This document shows positions 17,273 through 25,068 of a stretch of DNA of 64,000 nt, in pieces (the stretch's first letter is position 1; the number at the start of each line of letters is the position of its first letter). The DNA lies in assembly GCF_019924045.1 (NCBI RefSeq), contig NZ_JAHXBN010000020.1:97074-161073 (forward strand), written 5' to 3'. The DNA is from Dyadobacter fermentans. GTDB taxonomy: Bacteria; Bacteroidota; Bacteroidia; Cytophagales; Spirosomataceae. A program made the position numbers and the translations under genes. The notes under the pieces were generated by a model, which worked only from the letters and a program-made list of their open reading frames with translations, was not told the DNA's origin and did no database searches.

Positions 17273-17887
17273 ATGCTGCAAGCGCTACTTTACGGCACGC
17301 TGACGGGCGTTGCATTGTGTCTTACTTTCGGGACTGTTTTCTTTTCCCTGGTCCAAAATAGCGTCGATAATGGCTATCGCACGGGTATCAAAATCGCGTT
17401 CGGCGTGTTTATCTGTGACATTATCTTCGTATTCTTCGCCATTTTCGGGACGGCATTGCTGCCCGATATCCCGCATTTCCAGCAATGGATGGCCGGAGCC
17501 GGCGTGGTGTTCCTCACAGCTCTGGGTTTGAGCAATATCATCAAAGGCCAGCCTCAGATCGCCGAACCGCAAACACGTTTTGGAAACTTTCTGTATTATT
17601 TCACCACCGGCTTCCTGCTGAATGGGCTGAATCCTGTGAATTTCATCAGTTGGGTGACAATAGCCTCTTACATCCGCACGAACCTGCATTATAACCTCAA
17701 CCAGGTCATCCTATTCTTTGCGGCGAGCGTGATTGCGGTATTTTTGGTGGAAAGCGCCATCGCTGTCTTCGCGCACAGGCTCAAAAAGCTGTTCACGCCC
17801 AAAGTGGTCACTGTATTTAACAAAGTGACAGGCGTGATTTTCATTCTCATCGCCTGTCAGATTGCTTATACCAATTTTTTGAAGTAG
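17273..17887 (+). CDS. LysE/RhtB family amino-acid exporter-like membrane protein
   Basis: The 204-residue protein is hydrophobic with about six helices. It has LysE-type features: GVALCLTFGTVFFSLVQNSV at the N-terminus and FLLNGLNPVNFISWVTIAS near residue 117 (the NP-N-F-W motif of the family). The family exports amino acids or small metabolites; the substrate is unknown. It is one base after the Nudix gene and one base from the convergent GH3 gene, leaving no space for a separate terminator. Confidence 0.85.
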   Translation: MLQALLYGTLTGVALCLTFGTVFFSLVQNSVDNGYRTGIKIAFGVFICDIIFVFFAIFGTALLPDIPHFQQWMAGAGVVFLTALGLSNIIKGQPQIAEPQTRFGNFLYYFTTGFLLNGLNPVNFISWVTIASYIRTNLHYNLNQVILFFAASVIAVFLVESAIAVFAHRLKKLFTPKVVTVFNKVTGVIFILIACQIAYTNFLK

Positions 17888-17888
17888 G

Positions 17889-19457
17889 TTATTCTTTAAT
17901 GTAGCCTTCGGTTTTCAGGAAGTTCTTCCAATCACTAATCAGATCTTTCTTGAAAACGCGGGGGAATTTGTTCTGTCCGCCCAGCTTGCCTTTGGATTCC
18001 ATCCAATGGTAGAATGCCTGGTTGGGCAATACGGTCACGAATACTTCTTTCAATGCGTGACGGCGCTCTACGGCGTAGTCATCATTGAGCTCAGCGAGTT
18101 GGGCGTCGAGTTTTTGTTTCAAAACTTCTGCATCTACATTGGATTCTTCCACGCCTACATACCAGTCGTGCGCGAACAAGCTGCCGTGCTCGATGCCGCA
18201 AACCGTAAATTCTTTCACAGAAATACCCATTTCACGCGAAACGAGGTCGATCGCCTTGTTCATATTGTCCACCGAAAGGTGTTCGCCGCAAAGGCTGAGG
18301 TAATGCTTCGTGCGCCCGGTGATCACGATTTCGCCGCGCGACTTATCCACGAACTTCAGCGTATCGCCGATCAGGTACCGCCACGCGCCCGAGCAGGTCG
18401 AGAGCAGCAATGCATACTCTTTTCCTTCTTCCACCTGGTCGATCATCAGCGTCTCGGGATTATCGAGCATTACGCCGTCGGAATCGAAGTTTTTGGGGGT
18501 AAAGGGGATAAATTCAAAAAACAGACCATTATCACAAACCAACTCCATTCCCACCGCACCCGGCCGTGACTGGTAGGCAATAAAGCCTTCCGACGCGAGG
18601 TAGGTATTGATGTAGGTCATCGGCTTGCCCAGGAGTTTCTCAAAACCTTTGCGATAGGGCTCAAATGAAACGCCTCCATGCGCGAAAACCTGCAAATTCG
18701 GCCAGATCTCGTGGATATTCTTCACATTATAATGCGCGATGATCTTTTCAAAGAGCAGCTGGATCCATGCAGGCACACCTACCACGAACCCAATGTCCCA
18801 TTCGCTCGCCACACGGGTGATTTCTTCCAGTTTCAGGCCCCAGTCGCGCTGCGCGGCGATTTTCTGGCCGGGTTTGTAGTACGGGCGGAACCAGCGCGGG
18901 ATTTGCTGGATTTGAATACCACTCAAATCGCCTGCCAAACTCCCGGTATCATGCGGGTTCAGGTTGGTACTGCCGCTGAGCATCAGGAAGCCTTTTTCGT
19001 ACAAATCAGGCGGAAGGTCTTTGTAGTGGCCTAACGACAATATCTGGCGGATACTCGTTTTCTGAATGGCTTTGGTCATAGCTTTCGTCACCGGAATCTG
19101 CTTGGAAGCTGCTTCCGAAGTGCCTGAGCTCAATGCGTAGTACTTCACCGTGCCGGGCCAGCACACGTCCTTATCGCCTTCGAGCGATTTGTGCCACCAC
19201 TCGTTGAATATCTTGTTATAGTCGTAAACAGGCACCGTGCGCTTGTAGAGCTCGTAAAATGCCCCTTTTTCACCGAAAAGAATGGTGGAAAGCAGTTCGT
19301 CAAAATTGTACTTCTCGCCGAACTCGGTATATCTGGCCTTGGCCAGGAGCTTGGCCAAAGTTTTCTTTTGCTGCTGGTGTAAACTTGCCTTGCGGCGGTT
19401 GGCAACGATGTTGCTGAAATGGATGCCTTTCTTTAATAAACTGCCTACTAATGCCAT
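17889..19457 (-). CDS. GH3 auxin-responsive promoter family protein (acyl-adenylate/amide-forming)
   Basis: The 522-residue protein belongs to the GH3 superfamily of ANL-type enzymes that join acyl-adenylates to amino acids in plants. Visible features are YYALSSGTSEAASKQIPVT (P-loop-like, ~108-126), the INTYLASEGF block (~285) and GAWRYLIGDTLKF (~360). Bacterial members have no firmly assigned substrate. It follows surE by 14 bp, and this pair probably forms an operon. The link to surE is positional only. Confidence 0.88.
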   Translation of the reverse strand: MALVGSLLKKGIHFSNIVANRRKASLHQQQKKTLAKLLAKARYTEFGEKYNFDELLSTILFGEKGAFYELYKRTVPVYDYNKIFNEWWHKSLEGDKDVCWPGTVKYYALSSGTSEAASKQIPVTKAMTKAIQKTSIRQILSLGHYKDLPPDLYEKGFLMLSGSTNLNPHDTGSLAGDLSGIQIQQIPRWFRPYYKPGQKIAAQRDWGLKLEEITRVASEWDIGFVVGVPAWIQLLFEKIIAHYNVKNIHEIWPNLQVFAHGGVSFEPYRKGFEKLLGKPMTYINTYLASEGFIAYQSRPGAVGMELVCDNGLFFEFIPFTPKNFDSDGVMLDNPETLMIDQVEEGKEYALLLSTCSGAWRYLIGDTLKFVDKSRGEIVITGRTKHYLSLCGEHLSVDNMNKAIDLVSREMGISVKEFTVCGIEHGSLFAHDWYVGVEESNVDAEVLKQKLDAQLAELNDDYAVERRHALKEVFVTVLPNQAFYHWMESKGKLGGQNKFPRVFKKDLISDWKNFLKTEGYIKE

Positions 19458-19471
19458 AGCTGTTGGTTAAA

Positions 19472-20239
19472 TTACAAATCCCAGGTCGATAGCTTTTTCA
19501 ACGCTTCATACTCTGTCAGATCATATTGACATGGCACCACCGAGATATAGTTATTATCCAGTGCCCAGACATCGGTGTCTTCTTTTTCCGTATCGAAATT
19601 GACAAACTCACCGGCCATCCAAAGGTAGCCGCGACCGTTAGGGTCGACGCGGTAGTCGAATTTTTCCTGCCATTTGGCATGCGCCTGGCGGCACACTTTT
19701 ACGCCTTTCAGTGCCAGGTCCGTTTTGGCAGGAATGTTCACATTCAATGCAATGCCGTTTGGAATGCCATTCTTCAAAGCTTCTTCGGTGATCGCCTTGA
19801 TGTACGGAACGGCGTGGCTGAAATCCGCATCCTCCCTGAAATCACAAAGCGAAAAACCGATCGCCGGGATGCCTTCGATCGCCGCTTCAATGGCGGCCGA
19901 CATCGTGCCGGAGTACAACACGCTGATCGAACTGTTGCTGCCGTGGTTGATACCGCTTACCACGAGGTCGGGCTTGCGGTCCTGCAACACGTAGTTCTTA
20001 GCCAGTTTTACGCAATCGGCCGGTGTTCCCGAGCATTCGTATTCCGTCACATCATCAAAAATATGGGTGGAATAAAGCCTGAGCGGTTCCCCGATGGTAA
20101 TAGCATGGCCCATTCCGGACTGCGGGCTGTTGGGAGCGACCACGATTACCTCGCCCAGCGCCTGCATGATTTCAACCAGCGTTCGGATTCCTTTTGACGT
20201 TATTCCGTCGTCATTTGTAACTAAAATGAGGGGTTTCAT
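19472..20239 (-). CDS. surE: 5'/3'-nucleotidase SurE
   Basis: SurE is a survival-protein phosphatase that removes phosphate from nucleoside 5'- and 3'-monophosphates. The 255-residue sequence has the metal-binding NDDG near residue 9, APNSPQSGMGHAIT (~37), CSGTPADCV (~68), and VVSGINHGSN with YSGTMSAAIEA (~93-115). The length fits the family. It is the first gene of a pair with the GH3-type gene. Confidence 0.95.
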   Translation of the reverse strand: MKPLILVTNDDGITSKGIRTLVEIMQALGEVIVVAPNSPQSGMGHAITIGEPLRLYSTHIFDDVTEYECSGTPADCVKLAKNYVLQDRKPDLVVSGINHGSNSSISVLYSGTMSAAIEAAIEGIPAIGFSLCDFREDADFSHAVPYIKAITEEALKNGIPNGIALNVNIPAKTDLALKGVKVCRQAHAKWQEKFDYRVDPNGRGYLWMAGEFVNFDTEKEDTDVWALDNNYISVVPCQYDLTEYEALKKLSTWDL

Positions 20240-20358
20240 ATATTTCTACTGATCGGGTGCTTAGCTGCTTCATGCGATCTGGTCTGCCGGCTCAGTAACA
20301 TGGTTTTTAAGTGAATAAATATTTAATTGCGCTTTTCAAGCTGCCAAATTTAAGCAAT

Positions 20359-20853
20359 ATGCCTTCATTCGCAACACTGCAAGCCTCGGTCGCGGACATT
20401 CCGACCATCGTCGAAATCCAGGAAAAAACATGGGAACCGACTTACCGTGACATCCTTAGCAAGGAGCAGATCGATTTTATGTTCGAAAAAATATATTCTC
20501 CCGAATCCCTCACACACCAGATGGAATCCGGGCAGCAATTCATGATCCTGCTAAGCGACGAGACGCCCGCCGGCTTTTCGTCGGTGTCGGAAGAAAAGCC
20601 GGGAAAGTTCAAATTACACAAAATATACGTGCTTCCCGCCACGCAGGGGACCGGCGCGGGAAAATACCTTTTACACGAAACTGAAAATTACGTGAAGTCG
20701 CGGGGGGGAACGGTACTGTCACTGAACGTGAACCGCTACAACAAGGCCAAAACCTTCTACGAAAGAATGGGCTTCCAGGTAGTCGACGAGCAGGATATTC
20801 CTATCGGACCTTACTGGATGAACGATTACGTGCTCGAAAAGCCATTGAACTGA
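20359..20853 (+). CDS. GNAT family N-acetyltransferase
   Basis: The 164-residue protein has a GNAT fold with the acetyl-CoA motif LPATQGTGAGKYLLHE (~95-110) and a C-terminal NRYNKAKTFYERMGFQ segment typical of this group. The start at 20359 is chosen because homologous proteins begin near ATLQASVADIPTIVEIQ; an upstream in-frame start at 20311 would add sixteen residues. The acceptor substrate is unknown. Confidence 0.88.
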   Translation: MPSFATLQASVADIPTIVEIQEKTWEPTYRDILSKEQIDFMFEKIYSPESLTHQMESGQQFMILLSDETPAGFSSVSEEKPGKFKLHKIYVLPATQGTGAGKYLLHETENYVKSRGGTVLSLNVNRYNKAKTFYERMGFQVVDEQDIPIGPYWMNDYVLEKPLN

Positions 20854-20876
20854 ACCGGCTAGGCCGATTCAGTTTT
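20849..20876 (+). terminator. Intrinsic terminator of the GNAT gene
   Basis: An 11-bp stem (ACTGAACCGGC / GCCGATTCAGT, one mismatch) with a three-base loop is followed by TTTT. It overlaps the stop codons of the GNAT gene and of the convergent trhO. Confidence 0.7.
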
Positions 20877-21845
20877 CAATGCGAGTTTCATTTTCCTGAT
20901 ATTCTTCTGCTGACTTTTCAGGCCTTGCAGCGGGTGGTAGTGGTTGCTGTTCACCACGTAGTAGCCTGTGCCATCATAGGCGCGTTTGGCAGGGTGTGAT
21001 TTACATTCTGCCGAACAGGCGCCTTCCATTTCCCAGCCGCACTTTTCGCAGATCGGTACGTGGTTGTTACATTCGGCATTGGCGCAGTTTACCATGCGGT
21101 CGGAAGGCTCTTTGCAGATGTAGCATTTCGAAATCACGGTCGGGTTCACGCTGTTCACATCCACGGTAATGCGGTTGTCGAACACGTAACATTTACCGTC
21201 GAAGTTCTCTCCGCCTTCTTCGAGCCCGTAGCGTATAATGCCTCCGTGCAGCTGATAAACGTCGGTAAAGCCCTGGTCGAGCAGATAGGCACTCGCTTTC
21301 TCGCATTTGATACCACCGGTGCAATAGGTAATTACTTTCTTATCTTTCAAATGGGCGATCTCATGCACGTGGTCGGGCAGCTCGCGCAGGTTGTGCATAT
21401 CAAACGTGATGGCGCCTTTGAACTTGCCTACTTCGTGTTCATAGTCAGAACGCATGTCTACGAGAACCACATCCGGGTCGTTCAGCATCGCTTTGAAGTC
21501 GGCCGGTTCGAGGTGCTTGCCTGTCTGCACAAGCGGATTTACCGGTAGGTCGGAGTTTACGATCTCGTCCTTCACGCGTACGTGTAATTTCTGAAATGCA
21601 ACGTGGTCCGACTCCTCCACTTTGAACTGAACGCCGGCGAAACGTGCGTCCGAACGGACGTAGTTCATATAAGCCTCGCATTGTTCCGATGTGCCCGAAA
21701 CCGTGCCGTTCAAGCCCTCAGGCGCAACGATAATGCGCCCCAGGAGGTTGTTCTCCACACAAAAAAGGTGATGCTCGTCGCGGTAGGTGTCGGGATCGGC
21801 GATGGGCGTGTAATAGTAATATAGTATAACCCGGTAAGGTTTCAT
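20859..21845 (-). CDS. trhO: tRNA uridine(34) hydroxylase TrhO (rhodanese-related)
   Basis: The 328-residue protein matches TrhO/YceA (formerly UPF0176), which makes 5-hydroxyuridine at the tRNA wobble position. An N-terminal acylphosphatase-like part (VAPEGLNGTVSGT) is followed by a rhodanese domain (~115-215) with active-site YCTGGIKCEKAS and a cysteine-rich C-terminal part (CYICKEPSDRMVNC..., CEKCGWEMEGAC). It is conserved in length. It stands alone, convergent with the GNAT gene. Confidence 0.93.
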   Translation of the reverse strand: MKPYRVILYYYYTPIADPDTYRDEHHLFCVENNLLGRIIVAPEGLNGTVSGTSEQCEAYMNYVRSDARFAGVQFKVEESDHVAFQKLHVRVKDEIVNSDLPVNPLVQTGKHLEPADFKAMLNDPDVVLVDMRSDYEHEVGKFKGAITFDMHNLRELPDHVHEIAHLKDKKVITYCTGGIKCEKASAYLLDQGFTDVYQLHGGIIRYGLEEGGENFDGKCYVFDNRITVDVNSVNPTVISKCYICKEPSDRMVNCANAECNNHVPICEKCGWEMEGACSAECKSHPAKRAYDGTGYYVVNSNHYHPLQGLKSQQKNIRKMKLALKTESA

Positions 21846-21999
21846 AATTCAATTCTTTTCTCCAAATCAGCCGCAAATATACGAATAATACAAGTTTTAA
21901 GAAAATGCCGAAAATCAGTTTTGCAGCTGACCGGTTATCCGTTGAAATACATATTTTTGTGGGCACTCGTTCAATTACTCAACTTCATCCTATCTCCTT

Positions 22000-22614
22000 A
22001 TGCACATCGCTATCATTGGTAACATCGGCGCAGGTAAAACTACATTGACCCAAATGCTGGGGGATTATTTCAAATGGGAAGTGATGTATGAGGCGGTAGA
22101 AGGGAATCCCTATCTCGCTGATTTTTATATGGATATGGAGCGCTGGGCGTTCAATCTGCAAATTTATTTTTTGAACAACCGCTTCGCACAGGTCCAGAAA
22201 ATCCGCGAAACGACCTATTCGACCATCGTTCAGGACCGCACCATTTTCGAAGACGCCTATATTTTTGCCCGCAACCTGTATGAATCCGGCGTCCTCACGG
22301 ATCGTGATTACCAGACTTACCTGCTGCTTTTCGAATCCATTATCCGCACCGTTTCCCAGCCCGATTTGCTGATTTATCTCAAAGCGGATATTCCCAAACT
22401 CGTGTCGCAGATCAAAAAGCGTGGCCGCGAGTTCGAGGCCGACATTTCAACCGACTACCTCGCGAATCTCAACCGCTACTACGAGGATTTTGTGCAAAAC
22501 TACGAAGACGGGAAAATCATCGAAATCGATGTAAACAACATGGACTTCGCGTCGAATCCCGAAGACTTCAACAAAATCGTGGCATTACTGAACAAGGAGT
22601 TGTTTTACGTCTGA
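22000..22614 (+). CDS. Deoxynucleoside kinase
   Basis: This 204-residue kinase phosphorylates deoxynucleosides in the salvage pathway. It has the P-loop GNIGAGKTT (7-15), the QDRTIFED segment (~83-90, the ERS/DR position) and a lid-like KKRGREFEADI (~141-151), as in deoxyadenosine/deoxyguanosine kinases. A TATTTTTG element at 21952-21959 may be its -7 promoter box. Base preference cannot be told. Confidence 0.9.
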   Translation: MHIAIIGNIGAGKTTLTQMLGDYFKWEVMYEAVEGNPYLADFYMDMERWAFNLQIYFLNNRFAQVQKIRETTYSTIVQDRTIFEDAYIFARNLYESGVLTDRDYQTYLLLFESIIRTVSQPDLLIYLKADIPKLVSQIKKRGREFEADISTDYLANLNRYYEDFVQNYEDGKIIEIDVNNMDFASNPEDFNKIVALLNKELFYV

Positions 22615-22622
22615 TCGGGCGG

Positions 22623-23093
22623 TTAATACATGCACGCGATCGCCTTGTGAAGCAGCTGGCTCTTTTTGGCATCGACCTTGAATGTCCGTTTATCGTCGGG
22701 CAAAAGTATTTCAATCTGCACCGTTCCTTTCATTTTTTCGAGCTCTTTCGGTTCGATGGGAGTGGAGAGGACAAACTCGCTCTGCCAGTTACTGCGGTCG
22801 GTGGAGCTGATGGTCGTGTATAGGGAGAAATTGCCTTTCACCGACGAAAACTTGATTTCGGTGAACATCTGAACGTGGTAGACCTGGCCAAATTCGTCAT
22901 TATGATAATTAAGAATCCGTTCTTCACCGGTTTTGGCGAGAGTCAGGTATTCTTTCGGCCCGGAAAGTTGGACGATATGATAGTGGACGATCTTGTGATT
23001 CGACGGACTGACGGTTTCCTTGCATTGGGCAAAAGATTTACTCACGTCAGCCATCAGTAAACCGACCACACTAAGCAGGAAAGTGGGCTTCAT
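22623..23093 (-). CDS. Secreted protein of unknown function
   Basis: The 156-residue product starts with a Sec-type signal (MKPTFLLSVVGLLMADV...SFAQ). The start at 23093 is preferred to the ATG at 23114 because it gives the normal K-then-hydrophobic leader. The mature part is beta-rich and has no recognised domain. It ends eight bases from the convergent kinase stop. Confidence 0.72.
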   Translation of the reverse strand: MKPTFLLSVVGLLMADVSKSFAQCKETVSPSNHKIVHYHIVQLSGPKEYLTLAKTGEERILNYHNDEFGQVYHVQMFTEIKFSSVKGNFSLYTTISSTDRSNWQSEFVLSTPIEPKELEKMKGTVQIEILLPDDKRTFKVDAKKSQLLHKAIACMY

Positions 23094-23193
23094 GCAGAGG
23101 GCGTAATTCAACACTTTTCTAGATTTCAGGGTTATTCAAACGTTTGTAAAGATAATCGCCTGATAAGTAGAATGCAACAGGATACCGGGAAAG

Positions 23194-23223
23194 TTGTATT
23201 TCTGGAAAAAGCTGATAGTTTTG
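23194..23223 (+). promoter_or_regulatory. Bacteroidota-type promoter (TTG-N19-TAGTTTTG)
   Basis: TTG at 23194-23196 is spaced nineteen bases from TAGTTTTG (23216-23223), which agrees with the Bacteroidota sigma-A consensus TTTG/TTG...TAnnTTTG. Transcription should begin near 23230. This supports the start of the next gene at 23253 and excludes the longer reading frame. Confidence 0.65.
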
Positions 23224-23252
23224 TGTTATTACAAACTAAAACGATTTTACAC

Positions 23253-23462
23253 ATGCTATTGAACGACATTATCTTCTACATTTCCTGTGTCGGTGTCGCT
23301 TTCTTCGTGGGGCGCGGCATTTTTATTCTCATCAAAAAAGCATTCTTCGGAGGCGACATTGTCCTCACCAATCCCCGAACGGGCAAATCTATCGTCCTGG
23401 GCAAGCACCATGTAGATGGTCAGGCCAAGAGGCTTTTAGAGGTGCTGGAAGGATGGAAGTAA
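23253..23462 (+). CDS. Small membrane protein of unknown function
   Basis: A 69-residue protein with one N-terminal hydrophobic helix (IIFYISCVGVAFFVG) and a C-terminal tail containing GGDIVLTNPRTGKSIVLG and a helix HHVDGQAKRLLEVLEGWK. A longer frame from 23172 is excluded by the promoter at 23194-23223. It overlaps the next gene by ten bases, so the two are co-expressed. No family is recognised. Confidence 0.65.
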   Translation: MLLNDIIFYISCVGVAFFVGRGIFILIKKAFFGGDIVLTNPRTGKSIVLGKHHVDGQAKRLLEVLEGWK

Positions 23463-23821
23463 AAGCCAGAAAACGGCGTAAGAAAAGATCATTCAAGTAC
23501 AAAACCGAGACAGTAACCTTTTTATCGACATTTATTATTGGCATTTCACAGCAGCTGCCAGGGTCTTTTCCACGTGAGACGATTGTGTATCTCGCGGCGC
23601 CAGTCTCGTATTTTATTCAGTTTATTAGTTTGAAAGTTATTGCAGTGGCCGATCTGGCGGTTGCGACGTATCGCGTCAGGCGTTATGTGAGAGAATTGGA
23701 AATGGAGGGCGCATTGCCGGGGAAGACCAGGGTACGCCAGATTGAAATTGATGTTGAAATTTGCGAATACCGGACGGCGTTGCGTGAGCGGCGCATCCGG
23801 GAATTGAATCCCAAGAAATGA
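23453..23821 (+). CDS. Basic membrane-associated protein of unknown function
   Basis: The 122-residue protein has a strongly basic start (KARKRRKKRSFKYK), two moderately hydrophobic stretches (TVTFLSTFIIGISQQL; LAAPVSYFIQFISLKVIAVADLAV) and a charged helical C-terminus. No domain is recognised. It overlaps the preceding small membrane protein gene and ends directly against the stop of the convergent XRE regulator, with no base between. Confidence 0.6.
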   Translation: MEVKARKRRKKRSFKYKTETVTFLSTFIIGISQQLPGSFPRETIVYLAAPVSYFIQFISLKVIAVADLAVATYRVRRYVRELEMEGALPGKTRVRQIEIDVEICEYRTALRERRIRELNPKK

Positions 23822-24157
23822 CTACTTTACTCTCCGTTCCTCTGCGAGTTGCTTGTATGCCTCTCCGAGTTCGTCTTTGAGCTCCCTGATTTTCGCTTCC
23901 AGTTTTTCTACTTCACTTTTATGAACGAGGTCTTTCATGTATCTGACAGCCTCCGGATCTCCCTCAAAACCGAACAGCCAGTTTGGATCAATTCCTAATT
24001 CTCTGATAATGATCCCGACCGCAGCAGACGGCAGGGTTTGCTCACCCATCATGACTTTACTCATCTTAGAGTGCGACAAGTGAACCATTCTCCCAATAGA
24101 CGTGGGAGTGAGGTTATGTGCTTTTAATATCGAATGGATGCGTTTAACTTCGATCAT
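23822..24157 (-). CDS. XRE-family helix-turn-helix regulator with C-terminal coiled coil
   Basis: The 111-residue protein has a lambda-repressor-like HTH at residues 1-62 (ILKAHNLTPTSIGRMVHLSHSKMSKVMMGEQTL) and a charged coiled coil at about 75-108 (SEVEKLEAKIRELKDELGEA). The coiled coil suggests dimerisation. A strong dyad lies upstream (24227-24274), between this gene and the divergent 24363 gene. Autoregulation and control of the 86-residue neighbour are likely inferences. Confidence 0.82.
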   Translation of the reverse strand: MIEVKRIHSILKAHNLTPTSIGRMVHLSHSKMSKVMMGEQTLPSAAVGIIIRELGIDPNWLFGFEGDPEAVRYMKDLVHKSEVEKLEAKIRELKDELGEAYKQLAEERRVK

Positions 24158-24226
24158 CTGGAATGTCTCTGGGTTGGGTGTGTGATAGTGACCTGAAAAT
24201 GTTATTTTCGGGTAATTGTATGTTCC

Positions 24227-24274
24227 AAATGTTTCATATATTTGTTATGAACGTGTAGCATATATGAAGCATTT
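24227..24274. promoter_or_regulatory. Candidate operator dyad for the XRE regulator
   Basis: AAATGTTTCATATAT (24227-24241) and ATATATGAAGCATTT (24260-24274) are complementary at 14 of 15 positions, spaced by 18 bases. They lie about 70 bp before the regulator start and 89 bp before the divergent gene. A second small dyad GAAAAT-GTT-ATTTTC lies at 24194-24208. Confidence 0.55.
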
Positions 24275-24362
24275 ATGTAAATATAACAAAAAGCAACCTT
24301 GATTTCGAGGGGAAGTTTGTCGCGTTCGGGAGAATAGTCATTGAAATTAACCTTGCACCACT

Positions 24363-24623
24363 ATGAATTTTAAAATCATTCGGATCCCTGAAACAGGTAT
24401 TCAGGTTTGCCTGCATCGCGATCGTAGCGAGGAGGGCGAGGAAATCGTTCGCATTACTTCTTTCATTACCAATGCGCAGCATGCGGAGATCATGTTGGAG
24501 CAGGTAGTGACATTTACCAAGCCCGGAAGTTCGGTGCGATTTGTAGCAGATTACTCGCTGGTTTCTGCCAAAAGTTTTCTGGAAGAGTCGATGAACGAAG
24601 TTGGAATGCTGGCATTTGCCTGA
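24363..24623 (+). CDS. Small protein of unknown function
   Basis: The 86-residue protein has no signal or membrane segment; it looks soluble, with alternating strands and helices (FKIIRIPETGIQVCLHRD; AEIMLEQVVTFTKP; FLEESMNEVGMLAFA). No domain is recognised. It diverges from the XRE gene across the dyad at 24227-24274 and is followed by tRNA-Leu on the other strand. Confidence 0.6.
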   Translation: MNFKIIRIPETGIQVCLHRDRSEEGEEIVRITSFITNAQHAEIMLEQVVTFTKPGSSVRFVADYSLVSAKSFLEESMNEVGMLAFA

Positions 24624-24652
24624 CCTGGGCCGGCACCTGTTTACCTTTTTAG

Positions 24653-24691
24653 GCATAAAAAAAGTGCGTTGGTTAATTCCCAACGCACTTT
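24653..24691 (-). terminator. Intrinsic terminator of tRNA-Leu
   Basis: A perfect 12-bp stem (AAAGTGCGTTGG / CCAACGCACTTT, 24661-24672 and 24680-24691) with a seven-base loop is followed on the minus strand by a T run (24657-24663). It begins six bases past the tRNA 3' end. Confidence 0.9.
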
Positions 24692-24696
24692 CGATG

Positions 24697-24780
24697 TGAC
24701 CAGAAGGAGAGTCGAACTCCTATGCCCGAACGGGCACTACCCCCTCAAAGTAGCGTGTCTACCAATTCCACCACCTGGCC
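24697..24780 (-). tRNA. tRNA-Leu (anticodon GAG)
   Basis: The minus strand folds as an 84-base class II tRNA: acceptor GGCCAGG paired with CTGGTC-type 3' strand, D-arm GTGGAATTGGTAGAC, anticodon stem CTACT/GGTAG with loop TTGAGGG (anticodon GAG), long variable arm TGCCCGTTCGGGCA and T-arm AGGAGTTCGACTCTCCT. CCA is not encoded. GAG reads CTC/CTT leucine codons. Confidence 0.95.
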
Positions 24781-24793
24781 GTCAATCGTGATG

Positions 24794-24823
24794 CAAAAGT
24801 AGTATTTTAATGATTCGGCGCAA
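24794..24823 (-). promoter_or_regulatory. Promoter of tRNA-Leu (TTG-N19-TACTTTTG)
   Basis: On the minus strand, TTG (24823-24821) is nineteen bases before TACTTTTG (24801-24794), fitting the Bacteroidota consensus. The predicted start is about seven bases before the tRNA. The -33 part lies in the palindrome GGCGCAACAGTTGCGCC (24817-24833). Confidence 0.65.
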
Positions 24824-24912
24824 CAGTTGCGCCCCGATTTTTTTTGAGAAAATATCGCGCATTGCGCAAAAAAACTTCGCGTTTGCGCAATTTGATCGTA
24901 GTTTTGTGCCCC

Positions 24913-25040
24913 GAAAACGGGTTAGTACCCAAAGGATCAGACTGTTCAGCCTTTCGGTCGACAAGGGGCTCGGAAATATTAAAAATTTTAGATTTAGTAA
25001 TTAGCATAAAAGCCCTGGCATCGATCCAAGGCTTTTTATG
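24913..25040 (+). ncRNA. Possible small RNA, about 128 bases
   Basis: TAGTTTTG (24899-24906) is a full -7 box, with TTCG nineteen bases before it. The predicted transcript starts near 24913 and carries a CCCG-AAAA-CGGG hairpin (24910-24921 region) and ends at the hairpin 25008-25037 with a T run. No reading frame here looks like a protein. The terminator may instead serve only the opposite gene, so this stays a candidate. I do not recognise an RNA family. Confidence 0.3.
25008..25037. terminator. Terminator of the SelA-like gene, possibly bidirectional
   Basis: AAAAGCCCTGG and CCAAGGCTTTTT pair around CATCGAT with one slipped base. T-rich sequence flanks both sides. It lies about 30 bp past the stop of the minus-strand gene at 25069 and could also end a plus-strand small RNA. 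Confidence 0.7.
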
Positions 25041-25068
25041 TTAATTACCGTTATGTAAAACCCGGTGT

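Noticed and set aside
22623..24780. Integrated prophage or ICE at tRNA-Leu
   Set aside because: No integrase, structural or mobilisation gene and no visible repeat of the tRNA 3' end; only a loose inference of an old islet remains.
24807..25044. Short overlapping frames on both strands between tRNA-Leu and the SelA-like gene
   Set aside because: They cover promoters and a terminator, overlap each other in antisense and show no protein-like pattern.
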